From Mycobacterium sp. URHB0044 (lineage in GTDB: Bacteria; Actinomycetota; Actinomycetes; Mycobacteriales; Mycobacteriaceae): 64,000 bases of DNA. How positions within the stretch are numbered: the stretch's first letter is position 1; each line of letters begins with the position of its first letter. Below the pieces are notes generated by a model. The model ran no database searches. It saw only the letters and a program-made list of their open reading frames with translations, and had not been told where the DNA came from. Both the position numbers and the translations under genes were made by a program. The stretch spans positions 124,001-188,000 of the forward strand of contig NZ_JIAW01000017.1 of assembly GCF_000620625.1 (NCBI RefSeq), read 5' to 3'. Below are positions 8,570 through 16,660 of this stretch, piece by piece.

Positions 8570-9177
8570 CGGGTGAGGCCGGGGAGGATCACGTTGTCGA
8601 CGAGGTCCTGCACGGTCCGCGGCGACGGGGGCCGGCCGCTCAGGACCGTCCGGTAGATCAGGTAGCCGGGCAACACGTCCCACAGGTCCTCGGTGATGGC
8701 CGAGGCCGCGATCTCGCCGCGGGCGACGGCCTGGGCGAGGATGTCCTTCATCATGGCCTTGCGTTGGTCGAGGAATTGCTTCTGCATCATGGCGTTGAGC
8801 TCGGCACTGCGTGACGTCTCCACCAGCACCGCTCGGATGGTGGCCGCGTGGGCGCTCACGTGGGTGCGGATCGTTTCGGCCACGTGCAGCAGGTCGCCGC
8901 GCAGCGAGCCCGTCTCGGGCATGACCGAGACCGGCCGAGTGCCCTCGATGAACGCGGCCAACACCAGCTCGGCCTTCGTCGGCCACCGCCGGTAGATCGT
9001 GGCCTTGCTCGCCCGCGCGCTCGCAGCCACGGCGTCCACGGTCAGGCGGTCATATCCGTGTTCCTGCAGCAGCCGAAGCGTCACCGCGAGCAGCTCGGCC
9101 TCCCGCACCGACCACGGACAGCCCCCGCTCGTGGATCTTCGGATCACGGGGGCCTCCAGCGGACCAGCGGACTTCAT
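8557..9177 (-). CDS. TetR-family transcriptional regulator
   Basis: A 206-residue TetR repressor. The N-terminal helix-turn-helix is clear: EHGYDRLTVDAVAASARASKATIYRRW. The C-terminal domain (from about residue 85) is the variable ligand pocket, of the TetR_C_11-like type seen with drug or lipid exporters. It starts at the ATG at 9175-9177 and lies upstream of mmpS-mmpL on the same strand, 103 nt from mmpS. It is the obvious candidate to bind the palindromes between them and de-repress the exporter when a lipophilic compound binds. Confidence 0.9.
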   Translation of the reverse strand: MKSAGPLEAPVIRRSTSGGCPWSVREAELLAVTLRLLQEHGYDRLTVDAVAASARASKATIYRRWPTKAELVLAAFIEGTRPVSVMPETGSLRGDLLHVAETIRTHVSAHAATIRAVLVETSRSAELNAMMQKQFLDQRKAMMKDILAQAVARGEIAASAITEDLWDVLPGYLIYRTVLSGRPPSPRTVQDLVDNVILPGLTRHNT

Positions 9178-9230
9178 GGGATTGAGTATCGGGCATTTTC
9201 GCGCAGGGGCGTGTTAATGGATGTGATCGC

Positions 9231-9253
9231 CATGCTAGCAAGTTGCTAGCATG
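9231..9253. promoter_or_regulatory. Perfect 23-bp palindrome upstream of vapB (autoregulatory operator)
   Basis: The arms CATGCTAGCAA and TTGCTAGCATG are fully complementary around a single G at 9242. It covers the expected -35 region of the vapB promoter. VapB-type antitoxins, alone or with VapC, repress their own operon through such palindromes, so the site can be assigned with fair confidence. Confidence 0.7.
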
Positions 9254-9269
9254 ATGCAAGCTGTTCGCA

Positions 9270-9275
9270 TACAAT
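9270..9275 (+). promoter_or_regulatory. -10 element for a probable leaderless vapBC transcript
   Basis: TACAAT sits six bases before the GTG start of vapB at 9282. Transcription would therefore begin at or within a base or two of the start codon, with no ribosome-binding site. Leaderless mRNAs are common in mycobacteria. The -35 is masked by the palindrome at 9231-9253. Confidence 0.55.
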
Positions 9276-9281
9276 CGCGGC

Positions 9282-9497
9282 GTGAGAACTCTGCACTTGC
9301 GCAACGTGCCCGACGACGTGATGAACCGGCTCGAACGGCTGGCGCGCGCAGCGAGCACATCGGTTACGGCCGTGGCCATCCGGGAACTCGACGCTGCGAC
9401 GCGCAGGGTGGACAACGCGGCGTTGATCGCCACCCTGCCCGACTTGAACATCGCGGCCGACGCGATCGCCGAGCACGTCGATGCCGATCGCAGGTGA
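9282..9497 (+). CDS. vapB: VapB/FitA-type antitoxin
   Basis: A 71-residue antitoxin with an N-terminal ribbon-helix-helix of the FitA/VapB type: RTLHLRNVPDDVMNRLERLA, then SVTAVAIRELD. It would bind DNA with this domain and mask the VapC active site with its C-terminal tail. GTG start, probably leaderless. Its stop overlaps the toxin start (GTGA), so antitoxin and toxin are translated together. No paralogue lies elsewhere in the window. Confidence 0.85.
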   Translation: MRTLHLRNVPDDVMNRLERLARAASTSVTAVAIRELDAATRRVDNAALIATLPDLNIAADAIAEHVDADRR

Positions 9498-9877
9498 TCG
9501 TCCTCGATGCCTCGGCGGCGGTGTCGGCGCTGTTGAACGATGGTGAGGCTCGCCGCCTGATTGCCGTCGAGACCATTCACGTGCCACACCTCGTGGATAC
9601 CGAAGTGGTGAGCGCCATGCGACGGCAGGTCCTCGCCGGACTCTTGACGACTGAAGACGCGCACCACGCCATCGGTATCTGGAGACAGTTGGGGCTGATC
9701 CGCTACGCCGCACCGCCACTGCTGGAACGCGTCTGGGAACTACGAGACACCGTGACCCCTTATGACGCAATGTATGTCGCACTGGCCGAGAATCTCGGCT
9801 GCGCGCTGACGACAGCCGATGCGCGGTTGGCCAGGGCAAGCGGTCCGCGCTGCGCCATCACCGTCGTGCCTCGATGA
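9494..9877 (+). CDS. vapC: VapC-type PIN-domain ribonuclease toxin
   Basis: A 127-residue PIN-domain toxin that would cleave specific RNAs in an Mg2+-dependent reaction when freed from VapB. The acidic residues are present: Asp5 in VLDASA, Glu37 in LVDTEVVSA, and the two C-terminal aspartates in TPYDAMYVALAE and LTTADARL. It starts at the GTG overlapping the vapB stop; in-frame codons further upstream read through vapB and are not used. It ends 36 nt before the convergent PucR gene. It appears intact. Confidence 0.88.
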   Translation: MIVLDASAAVSALLNDGEARRLIAVETIHVPHLVDTEVVSAMRRQVLAGLLTTEDAHHAIGIWRQLGLIRYAAPPLLERVWELRDTVTPYDAMYVALAENLGCALTTADARLARASGPRCAITVVPR

Positions 9878-9913
9878 ACGGCGGGTGGGCCGACGCGATC
9901 GGCGACCTCACCG

Positions 9914-11194
9914 TCAAGCCGTAACCGTCAGGACCGCGCTGCCGTACCAATGACACAGCAGCAGTGCGACTTCGACGTCCAGTCGGGTATCGCTGATCGG
10001 TTGTCCGCGACGTTCGATCGCGCGTTGTACGCGATACTTGACGGAGTTGGAGTGCATGTGGAGTTCCTCGGCGGCGGCTTTGAAGCTCGAGCCGGTGCGC
10101 AGGAAGACTCGCAGTGTTTCGCGGAGGCGCTCGTCGTTCTCCGTGCACGAGGCAAGCGGGCCGAGGACCTCGGCGACTCGAACGCGCGCGGCGGTTAGAT
10201 TGCCGCCCAGCAGTGCCGCGATCGACAGGCCGGGATCGCAGGCAGCGGTCACCCGGTGCGCGTTCGAGCCCGACGCGATCGCCACCGCATGCGCTTCTTG
10301 CGCCTGCTCGTACGAGCGTCGGAAGCCCTCAACGCCTGGCAACGGATTCCCGACCGCGATCCATGGGGCGTCAGGTCGTGCCTCGGCGACCATGCGGATG
10401 CGGGCGACCGCGCCCGGCGCAGCGTCTGCCGGCACGGGGATCCAGGCCCATCCGGTCACGCGGTCCACCGAGATGTGCAACGGGCTCTCGCGGGCGCCGA
10501 CGGATTCGGCGAGTTGGTCGACGAAGCGCTCCGTCGACGCGAGGTCGCCGCCGCCGTCGTCCTCATCGCGCCAGGCCACCACGGCCAGATGCGTCCGCCG
10601 CAGCGGATAGCGGATCGCCGTCGTCACCGCATCGACGTCGACGTCGGCCCCGTCGAGCAGCTCCCGGACCCGGAGCGCGCGCAGGCCGCTCTGGTTCTCC
10701 ATCCAGCGGTCCCGCTCACCCTGATAGGTGCTGACGACCTGCTGGGTGATCCAGTCGATGTAACCGAACGTGACTTCCGAGATCTGACTGAACACGGCGA
10801 AGCTCAGCGGCGGCTCCAGATCCGACGCACGTATCTCGTCCAGCACCGCGTCGAGCACCGCCTTGTGCCCTAGCCGGTAGGCGCGCACCAACGCATTGAC
10901 CGTCGTCCCGCGCTGCGCTAACCGCCGTGCGTGTTCGACTGCGGCAGTGGGCAATTCGACTTTCTCGATCGGAATGGCATGCCGGATCGCGGAGAACACG
11001 GTCGCGACGTTTCCGTCGATGCTGTCACGCAGCAGCTGCAGTAGCTGTGCGTCGCCGCGCAACTCGGCGATTTCGGCGACCACGACCTCGAGGATCGAGC
11101 CGGTCAGCTCGGCCATCCGCTGGTTCAACCGACCGACGATCGCCGCAGCGGACTGCGCGATTACCGCGGCGTCGTCGCGGCCCGTCCCTGCCAT
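9914..11194 (-). CDS. PucR/CdaR-type transcriptional regulator
   Basis: A 426-residue regulator with the PucR layout: a long N-terminal helical sensory region, a GGDEF-like middle domain (about residues 170-300) and a C-terminal helix-turn-helix (FKAAAEELHMHSNSVKYRVQ). Related mycobacterial proteins are often stand-alone regulators next to the genes they control. The frame extends to a TTG at 11227, but the ATG at 11192-11194 is more likely. It is divergent from a small membrane protein and a GMC oxidoreductase, which are possible targets. The ligand is unknown. Confidence 0.85.
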   Translation of the reverse strand: MAGTGRDDAAVIAQSAAAIVGRLNQRMAELTGSILEVVVAEIAELRGDAQLLQLLRDSIDGNVATVFSAIRHAIPIEKVELPTAAVEHARRLAQRGTTVNALVRAYRLGHKAVLDAVLDEIRASDLEPPLSFAVFSQISEVTFGYIDWITQQVVSTYQGERDRWMENQSGLRALRVRELLDGADVDVDAVTTAIRYPLRRTHLAVVAWRDEDDGGGDLASTERFVDQLAESVGARESPLHISVDRVTGWAWIPVPADAAPGAVARIRMVAEARPDAPWIAVGNPLPGVEGFRRSYEQAQEAHAVAIASGSNAHRVTAACDPGLSIAALLGGNLTAARVRVAEVLGPLASCTENDERLRETLRVFLRTGSSFKAAAEELHMHSNSVKYRVQRAIERRGQPISDTRLDVEVALLLCHWYGSAVLTVTA

Positions 11195-11403
11195 GACCAG
11201 ACGGTATCGCCGCAACCCGGACTGCAACCCGGTTTGGCTCCGGAAGCCAAGAACTCACCCAGACTTGGTCGCCCGACGACGTAGCTGCGGGGGCGTCTAC
11301 TCGGCGATTCTTAGAGCCAACGCAGCGCTGAGATTCCAAGACCCGAACGCGCCGACGTCATCAATTTCCCCCAGTGCCGCCTCGCGGAGAAGGTGAGTCA
11401 ACC

Positions 11404-11559
11404 ATGAGCAGCTACTTGAGCGCCGCCGCAATCATGTTGCTAGTGCTGTCCCCGCTCTTCGTGCCGGTGGGCGTCACGTTGGCGCCACACGTCGTCACCC
11501 GCGTCGGACGCATCCGACGGGTCTTCGGCCTGTACCGACGCGTCCCTCGAAACGCTTGA
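11404..11559 (+). CDS. Small single-pass membrane protein upstream of the GMC oxidoreductase
   Basis: A 51-residue protein with one hydrophobic segment (AAAIMLLVLSPLFVPVGVTLA) and a basic C-terminal tail (GRIRRVFGLYRRVPRN). It starts at the ATG at 11404, with AAGGTGAG upstream. It lies 37 nt before the GMC oxidoreductase in the same direction, so the two are probably cotranscribed. It may anchor or partner the enzyme at the membrane; nothing in the sequence proves it. Confidence 0.65.
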   Translation: MSSYLSAAAIMLLVLSPLFVPVGVTLAPHVVTRVGRIRRVFGLYRRVPRNA

Positions 11560-11596
11560 TGAACCGCTACCCAAACCGACCAAGAAAGCTCACGCC

Positions 11597-13543
11597 GTGA
11601 CCCTCGAATTCAACACTCTGCAGCGGACGACGCTGACCGCGATCGTCGACACCTTCGTCGCAGCCGTTCCATGCGAAGACGACCCCGATGGGTTCTACGC
11701 CGCCAAGGGCAGCGACGTCGGCGCGGACATCGCAACCGAGCAATACCTCGTCGCGAATCTGCCCGAGGATCGACTCGCGGGCCTGCTTCAGCTGATCGAC
11801 GCCGCCACCCTGGCTGGGTTCGCAGATCAGCCTCAGGCCGGCCGCGAGGCGATCGTCGCGTTTCTCGCAGGCATCTCGCCCGAGGCGGCCGGCGCGATCG
11901 CCGCGCTGAAGCAGCTTTCGGTGCTGTTCGCCTACAGTCTGCCGGGCCCGGATGGCCACAATCCGTTGTGGCCCGCCATGGGGTATCCGGGCCCGGTCCA
12001 AAACCCGCCGGACTCCCGCAGGACGTTGGAGGTCCTCACCGTCTCCGGTGAGACGACGCTCGAGGCGGACGTCGTGGTCGTCGGCTCCGGCAGTGGAGGC
12101 GGAGTGGCCGCCGCGGTGCTCGCCGAAGCGGGCAAGCGAGTGATCGTCCTCGAAGGCGGTGGTTACCACACCGAATCCGACTTCGTGCAGTCGGAAGTCG
12201 TTGCGTACCAGAACCTCTTTCTGCGCGGCGGGTTCTTCCCCTCAGCCGATGGCATGGTCAGCATCGCGGCGGGCAGCACCGTCGGCGGCGGCAGCACGGT
12301 CAACTGGTCGAACTCGTTGCGCACGCCGGACACCGTCCGCGCTTGCTGGGCCGCCGCAGGGCTCGAGGACGTCGACACCCCGGCGTTCGACGAACACCTC
12401 CAAGCCGTGTTCGACCGAATCAAGTGCAACGACAAGGTCGCCACCCAGAACGGCCCCCACGAGCGGTTGCGCGACGGCGCCGCCAAGCTCGACTACTCCT
12501 ATCGCATCGCCACCCTCAACATCGATCCCGACAAGTACGACCCCAACCTGATCGGGTACAGCGGGATGGGCGATCAGACCGGTGCGAAGCAGGGCACGAT
12601 GCGCACCTATCTGCAGGACGCATCCGACGCCGGAGCGAAGCTGCTGCCCAACGTCTGGGTCGACAAGATCCTCGTCGAAAACGGCGCGGCGGTCGGGGTC
12701 GAGGCCACCTACACCGACCCCCAGACGCAAGCGACCTCACGCGTCGTGATCAACGCGCCGTCGGTCGTGGCGGCCGCGGGCAGCCTGGAGACCCCGGGGC
12801 TGCTGCTGCGGTCGGGTATCGGTGGGCCCGCCGTCGGCGCCGAACTGCGACTGCACCCCGCGAGCCTCGTCAGCGGGATCTACGACGAACCCCAGGACCC
12901 GTGGTACGGGCCCGCGATGGCCGGAATCATGAACGAGTTCGCCGAATGCAACGACGGCTACGGGTACCTCATCGAATGCGTCCAGCACCTGCCCGGCCTG
13001 TTCACCACCGTCGTGCCCTGGCTCGACGGCGCCCAACATAAGGAACTCACCCGCCAGTATCGGCACCGGGCGGACTGGGTGTTCATCGTCAAGGACCGCG
13101 GCGCCGGCAGCGTCACGATCGACGAGAACGGTCAATCCACCTTCTGGTATCCCTTCGACGACGACCTCGATCGTTGCCATTTCCGTGAGGCCGCGGAGAC
13201 GTGTATTCGCATGCACGAGGCCGCGGGTGCACAACGGATATTTCTCGCGGGCCAGCCGTTTGCGCCCTGGACGCGCGGCGACGATCTCGAGGCGTTCATC
13301 GCGGCAGTGCACCAGATTCCGATCGGCCCTGGCGGTACGCCGGTGTTCAGTGCGCACCAGATGTGCAGCGCGAAGCTGGGCAGCGACCCGCAGACGTCGG
13401 TCGCCAAACCGACTGGCGAGCTGCATGACGTCACGGGCGTCTGGATCGCCGACGCCAGCGGAATGCCCAGCTGCTCGGGGGTCAACCCGATGGTGACGAC
13501 GATGGCGCTCGCACGCCGCACGGCGACGAACATGGTCGGCTGA
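11597..13543 (+). CDS. GMC-family FAD-dependent oxidoreductase
   Basis: A 648-residue flavin alcohol oxidase/dehydrogenase, similar in organisation to long-chain fatty alcohol oxidases and to mycobacterial Rv0492c-type proteins. Residues 1-140 form an N-terminal helical extension. The FAD dinucleotide-binding fold begins at VVVGSGSGGG (about 161-170), and a GMC signature lies around GSTVGGGSTVNWSNSLRTP. The C-terminal stretch (CSAKLGS, then DASGMPSCSGVNPM) carries the second GMC motif with the catalytic region. GTG start at 11597. It follows a small membrane protein and may act on membrane lipids or sterols. The substrate is unresolved. Confidence 0.88.
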   Translation: MTLEFNTLQRTTLTAIVDTFVAAVPCEDDPDGFYAAKGSDVGADIATEQYLVANLPEDRLAGLLQLIDAATLAGFADQPQAGREAIVAFLAGISPEAAGAIAALKQLSVLFAYSLPGPDGHNPLWPAMGYPGPVQNPPDSRRTLEVLTVSGETTLEADVVVVGSGSGGGVAAAVLAEAGKRVIVLEGGGYHTESDFVQSEVVAYQNLFLRGGFFPSADGMVSIAAGSTVGGGSTVNWSNSLRTPDTVRACWAAAGLEDVDTPAFDEHLQAVFDRIKCNDKVATQNGPHERLRDGAAKLDYSYRIATLNIDPDKYDPNLIGYSGMGDQTGAKQGTMRTYLQDASDAGAKLLPNVWVDKILVENGAAVGVEATYTDPQTQATSRVVINAPSVVAAAGSLETPGLLLRSGIGGPAVGAELRLHPASLVSGIYDEPQDPWYGPAMAGIMNEFAECNDGYGYLIECVQHLPGLFTTVVPWLDGAQHKELTRQYRHRADWVFIVKDRGAGSVTIDENGQSTFWYPFDDDLDRCHFREAAETCIRMHEAAGAQRIFLAGQPFAPWTRGDDLEAFIAAVHQIPIGPGGTPVFSAHQMCSAKLGSDPQTSVAKPTGELHDVTGVWIADASGMPSCSGVNPMVTTMALARRTATNMVG

Positions 13544-13547
13544 AGAG

Positions 13548-13922
13548 CTACAACCTCATGGCCACCACGACGAGTGCGATGACACCCAGAACCGCGATCA
13601 GGCCGGCCATGATTCCCGATATCGAGTACGGCATGGCGCCAACCTCCGCCTTCAGCGACTTCAACTGCTGGCGATGCTGAACCCAGGCCAGTGCCAGGCC
13701 CGTCAGACCGATGAGGATCATCGTCATCCCGACGATCCAGGGACTGACGACCGTGTGGCGATGCTCCTGCGTCGCCAGGTACTGGAAGAACTTGAAGATG
13801 GTGAAACCGAAGGCAATCAGCGACGTGCTGGTGCGGATCCACGCCATGAGCGTTCGCTCGTTGGCCAGACGCGTGCGCTCGATGGCGAGTCGAGTGGATG
13901 TGTCTAGCGGTTGATCTACCAT
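13548..13922 (-). CDS. DUF202-family (YidH-like) membrane protein
   Basis: A 124-residue membrane protein with the DUF202 signature near the start (LANERTLMAWIRTSTSLIAFGFTI) and three membrane helices (about residues 30-50, 65-85 and 98-120). The ATG at 13920-13922 is chosen over the upstream TTG because GGAGAGG precedes it. The function of the family is not known. It lies 17 nt downstream of the McrC-like gene in the same direction and may be the last gene of that transcript, although nothing links it to DNA restriction. It ends four nucleotides from the convergent GMC gene. Confidence 0.8.
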   Translation of the reverse strand: MVDQPLDTSTRLAIERTRLANERTLMAWIRTSTSLIAFGFTIFKFFQYLATQEHRHTVVSPWIVGMTMILIGLTGLALAWVQHRQQLKSLKAEVGAMPYSISGIMAGLIAVLGVIALVVVAMRL

Positions 13923-13939
13923 CGTCGCCTCTCCGTCCG

Positions 13940-15115
13940 TCAACCTACCGCGGCCATGAACTCCGCCGCCCGCGCCACCCCCGCCGATGCCGACGCAATC
14001 CCCAGCCGGCCGGCGGGGGTGCTCTCCGACGTGGCGTCACCCACGACGCCGTTCGGCGCGACGACGACGCCCTCGACGCTCGCGGCCATCGACGCCCCGA
14101 CGTCGGTCACGTACAGAAGCGTCTGCGCGAGGCCCGTCCGCCCGACGTAGTCCGCATTCGCCGAGTACTTGCATTCGATGATGAACGCCGCCTCGCCGGG
14201 CAGGATCAGCATGAGATCCGGTGCCAGCGGCCGGGTCTGGGCCCGCAAGCCCGTCGTCAAGGAGCGGTACATGGACGACGCGCCGTAGCGCTGCCAGGCG
14301 CCGCCCGCCTCCATCCACAGATGCCAGACCTGCCCCGCGTGCGTGACGTGGAACTGCTCGCGGCCGGTGACGAAGCTCAACGGCGACGTGCTGACGACCG
14401 ATGCGCCGGCCGCCCGCAGTGCCAGCAGCAGCTCACCGAGCACGCCCAGCTGGAACAACGTCGGCCGCAGCTCCGGAACCGGCAACAACAACTCCGCAGC
14501 CAGCTCCGGCGCGCTCGCGGCCCGCAGCCGACGGGCCACGTCGACCAGCCGACGCCACACCGCACCCTCCCGTTCGACGGCGGCGAGCTCGGACGGCCGC
14601 GGCGCGCCAGCCCCCGGCTCGACCAACCCGATGTCGAACACACGGGCTAGCGAATCCAACTGCAACGAAACATCGTTGGAGGCGGCAACATCGATCGTCG
14701 ACGCCCGCCGCGCCAACCGCAGCACCTCGCCGCCCACCCACGCCAGCACCGAGGACAGCAGCTCGTGTGCGACGCGGTCGCGGTGCCGGACCACGAACGC
14801 CGACGGCGGCCAGCCGTATCGCCGTCGCGTGTCCACCCACGACGTCGCACCGGACGGCGTGTCGGCCACCGCCTGGCGCCGCCGCGACTGCGCGGGCAGC
14901 AGATCACTCCACTGCCGCACCGATTTCGGCAGCCGTTCGAGCAGCGGCACCAGATCGAGGAACAGCATCAGGTCGGCCCGCAGCTGTGTGTCCTCGGGCC
15001 GCCAGTCACGCGGAAGCTCGTCGCCGGCAAGCTGATTGAGCACCTTGACCAGCTGGCCCCGGCCGACCCAGGCCCGCAGGACGTGGTCCAACCCGGCCTC
15101 GGGGACCGGCAGCAT
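13940..15115 (-). CDS. McrC-like PD-(D/E)XK nuclease subunit of a restriction system
   Basis: A protein of about 391 residues, last of a five-gene cassette. Its C-terminal quarter holds a PD-(D/E)XK nuclease core: PDLMLILPGE then FIIECK, giving Asp near 300 and Glu/Lys near 314/316. The rest is helical and arginine-rich, as in McrC proteins that bridge an AAA+ motor and DNA. I chose the ATG at 15113-15115, 23 nt after the ATPase stop. The frame runs further upstream but only through the shadow of the ATPase gene. By analogy with McrBC and LlaJI it should cut DNA when driven by the neighbouring ATPase. Confidence 0.72.
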   Translation of the reverse strand: MLPVPEAGLDHVLRAWVGRGQLVKVLNQLAGDELPRDWRPEDTQLRADLMLFLDLVPLLERLPKSVRQWSDLLPAQSRRRQAVADTPSGATSWVDTRRRYGWPPSAFVVRHRDRVAHELLSSVLAWVGGEVLRLARRASTIDVAASNDVSLQLDSLARVFDIGLVEPGAGAPRPSELAAVEREGAVWRRLVDVARRLRAASAPELAAELLLPVPELRPTLFQLGVLGELLLALRAAGASVVSTSPLSFVTGREQFHVTHAGQVWHLWMEAGGAWQRYGASSMYRSLTTGLRAQTRPLAPDLMLILPGEAAFIIECKYSANADYVGRTGLAQTLLYVTDVGASMAASVEGVVVAPNGVVGDATSESTPAGRLGIASASAGVARAAEFMAAVG

Positions 15116-15138
15116 GACGTCGGGCTCGCTCCCGACCG

Positions 15139-16278
15139 TCAGGACAATACGCGGCTCATCTCGACGATCCACTCCCACTCGGACTGCCCGAGGGCGTGGT
15201 GTTCCTCGACGATCGCGCGGCCCAGCGACGGCAGCTCGTCCTCCATCTCGCGCAGCCACGTACCGACGTTGACCAGGTACGCCTCGGCGAGCAGTTCCCG
15301 GTCGACCTGGCTGACGCCGGTGAGCGGTTCGGCATCGGTGCCGACGCCCGCGGCGATGTAGTCGGCCATCCGCAGGAACAGGGCCGGGCCGAGCGTCGTC
15401 ATCGAATTCATCAGGTGCGCCGAGTAAATCGCCACGATCGCGTCGAGCAGCGGCTCCGGCAGCCCACTGTCCTGGCCCAGCAGCGCGGTGCGGAACTTGT
15501 CGGCGTCCGCCGCAGGAATCGGCACGCGCAGGAACCGGCGGCCCAGCGCGTGGCCGAACCGGAACACCCGCTGCGCGTCGAGCGCGTTGTACGTGCCGAG
15601 CAACCGCCACTCGGTGCCGGCCAGATAGCGGACCGGTCCGGCGCCGGTCATGGGGTTCGTCAACAGCGACGCGTGCTCCACCGAACACGTCGCGGTACCC
15701 GACCAGCCGAGCTCGACCTGCGGCGACCCGATCGACGGCGACACCGCGCCCAGCGTCACGTCCTGCCCGCTGAGCCACGTCAGCAGACCGCCGAAGATGC
15801 GGTCCATGTCGGCCCGGTTGACCTCGTCGATGATCAACCACCGGCCGGCCGCGACCGCGCTGAGCACGCGGCCCGGCCGGAATCGCAGCTCGCCGCCGTC
15901 GATGGTCTGTCCGCCCACCAGGTCGGTCGCCGACCAATTCTCCTCGGCGGCAGACCATTCCACGCCGGTCGGGCCGGCCTGGAAGCCGAAGCTCTTCGGG
16001 TCGGCGACGATGCGGTCGACCACTTGACGCAGCAGCGTGGTCTTGCCGCTGCCGGGCGGGCCGACCAGGATGACCGCGGGCGCGGACAGGATGGCCAGCC
16101 GCACCATCCGCTCGATCCGCGGGTCGATCTCGATGGGCACGCTGATGACCGAGGGGACCTGCCCGCCAACGGAATTGCCGCCGCCGACGTTGCCCGCCAC
16201 CAAGCCCAGCACGGGATGGTGTTCGGGTGTCAGCTCGGGGAAGATCGACTGCAGCTTCCCGATGGTCGGGTCACTCAT
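15139..16278 (-). CDS. McrB-like AAA+ ATPase of a restriction system
   Basis: A 379-residue AAA+ motor with Walker A at 73-80 (GPPGSGKT) and Walker B with the McrB-type NRAD extension at 147-157 (WLIIDEVNRAD). The sensor-1 region reads LLGTYNALDAQ, where McrB GTPases have a GTMNTAD-like motif, so the nucleotide preference may differ. The arginine-finger segment ALGRRFLRVPIP follows. Only 72 residues precede Walker A, so there is no room for the DNA-recognition domain found in McrB or LlaJI.R1. It overlaps the 129-aa gene by 8 nt. It probably powers translocation or cleavage with the McrC-like protein. Confidence 0.82.
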   Translation of the reverse strand: MSDPTIGKLQSIFPELTPEHHPVLGLVAGNVGGGNSVGGQVPSVISVPIEIDPRIERMVRLAILSAPAVILVGPPGSGKTTLLRQVVDRIVADPKSFGFQAGPTGVEWSAAEENWSATDLVGGQTIDGGELRFRPGRVLSAVAAGRWLIIDEVNRADMDRIFGGLLTWLSGQDVTLGAVSPSIGSPQVELGWSGTATCSVEHASLLTNPMTGAGPVRYLAGTEWRLLGTYNALDAQRVFRFGHALGRRFLRVPIPAADADKFRTALLGQDSGLPEPLLDAIVAIYSAHLMNSMTTLGPALFLRMADYIAAGVGTDAEPLTGVSQVDRELLAEAYLVNVGTWLREMEDELPSLGRAIVEEHHALGQSEWEWIVEMSRVLS

Positions 16279-16660
16279 CGAAGATCACCAACCGGACCGG
16301 TGTGTCCTCGCGCAGGAACAGCGCGGCCTTCAACGACGGCAGCCGCCCGCGCTTGCGCATCGCGTTGAGCATGTGTTCGGGCGTCACGTCACCCAGCACG
16401 CTGATCACCGCGTACACCGGATTCGACTTCGCCATCTCGTCGCAGCGGTTGCCGATCTGCTTCTGCTCGGTCACCAGCTTGCCGATGACCGGGCCGCCCT
16501 TCTGGCCGTCGCCCACACCCAGTTCGTCGGCGAACCACCGGTACAGCGGATCCCACTTCGACGCGTCGTTGCGGCTGGCGGCGAGGCCGTGCCGAACGGC
16601 GTCGATGATGCCGTCGCGCAGGCGGTGCGGATCGTCGAGGTCACCGAACAATCCGGTCAT
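16271..16660 (-). CDS. Unknown 129-aa protein within the methyltransferase-McrBC cassette
   Basis: I do not recognise this protein. It is 129 residues, with helices in the N-terminal half (RLRDGIIDAVRHGLA, then WDPLYRWFADELG) and a compact C-terminal part ending in a strand (PVRLVIFDE). It overlaps the upstream methyltransferase by 4 nt (ATGA) and the downstream ATPase by 8 nt, so it is made in step with both. No catalytic motif is visible. BsuMI also needs a third restriction subunit besides its ATPase and nuclease, so this may be the DNA-recognition or adaptor component. That role is an inference. Confidence 0.7.
   Translation of the reverse strand: MTGLFGDLDDPHRLRDGIIDAVRHGLAASRNDASKWDPLYRWFADELGVGDGQKGGPVIGKLVTEQKQIGNRCDEMAKSNPVYAVISVLGDVTPEHMLNAMRKRGRLPSLKAALFLREDTPVRLVIFDE

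Noticed and set aside
11221..11260. Short direct repeat TGCAACCCGG upstream of the PucR-type gene
   Set aside because: Only ten bases and adjacent; not enough to call a regulatory site.
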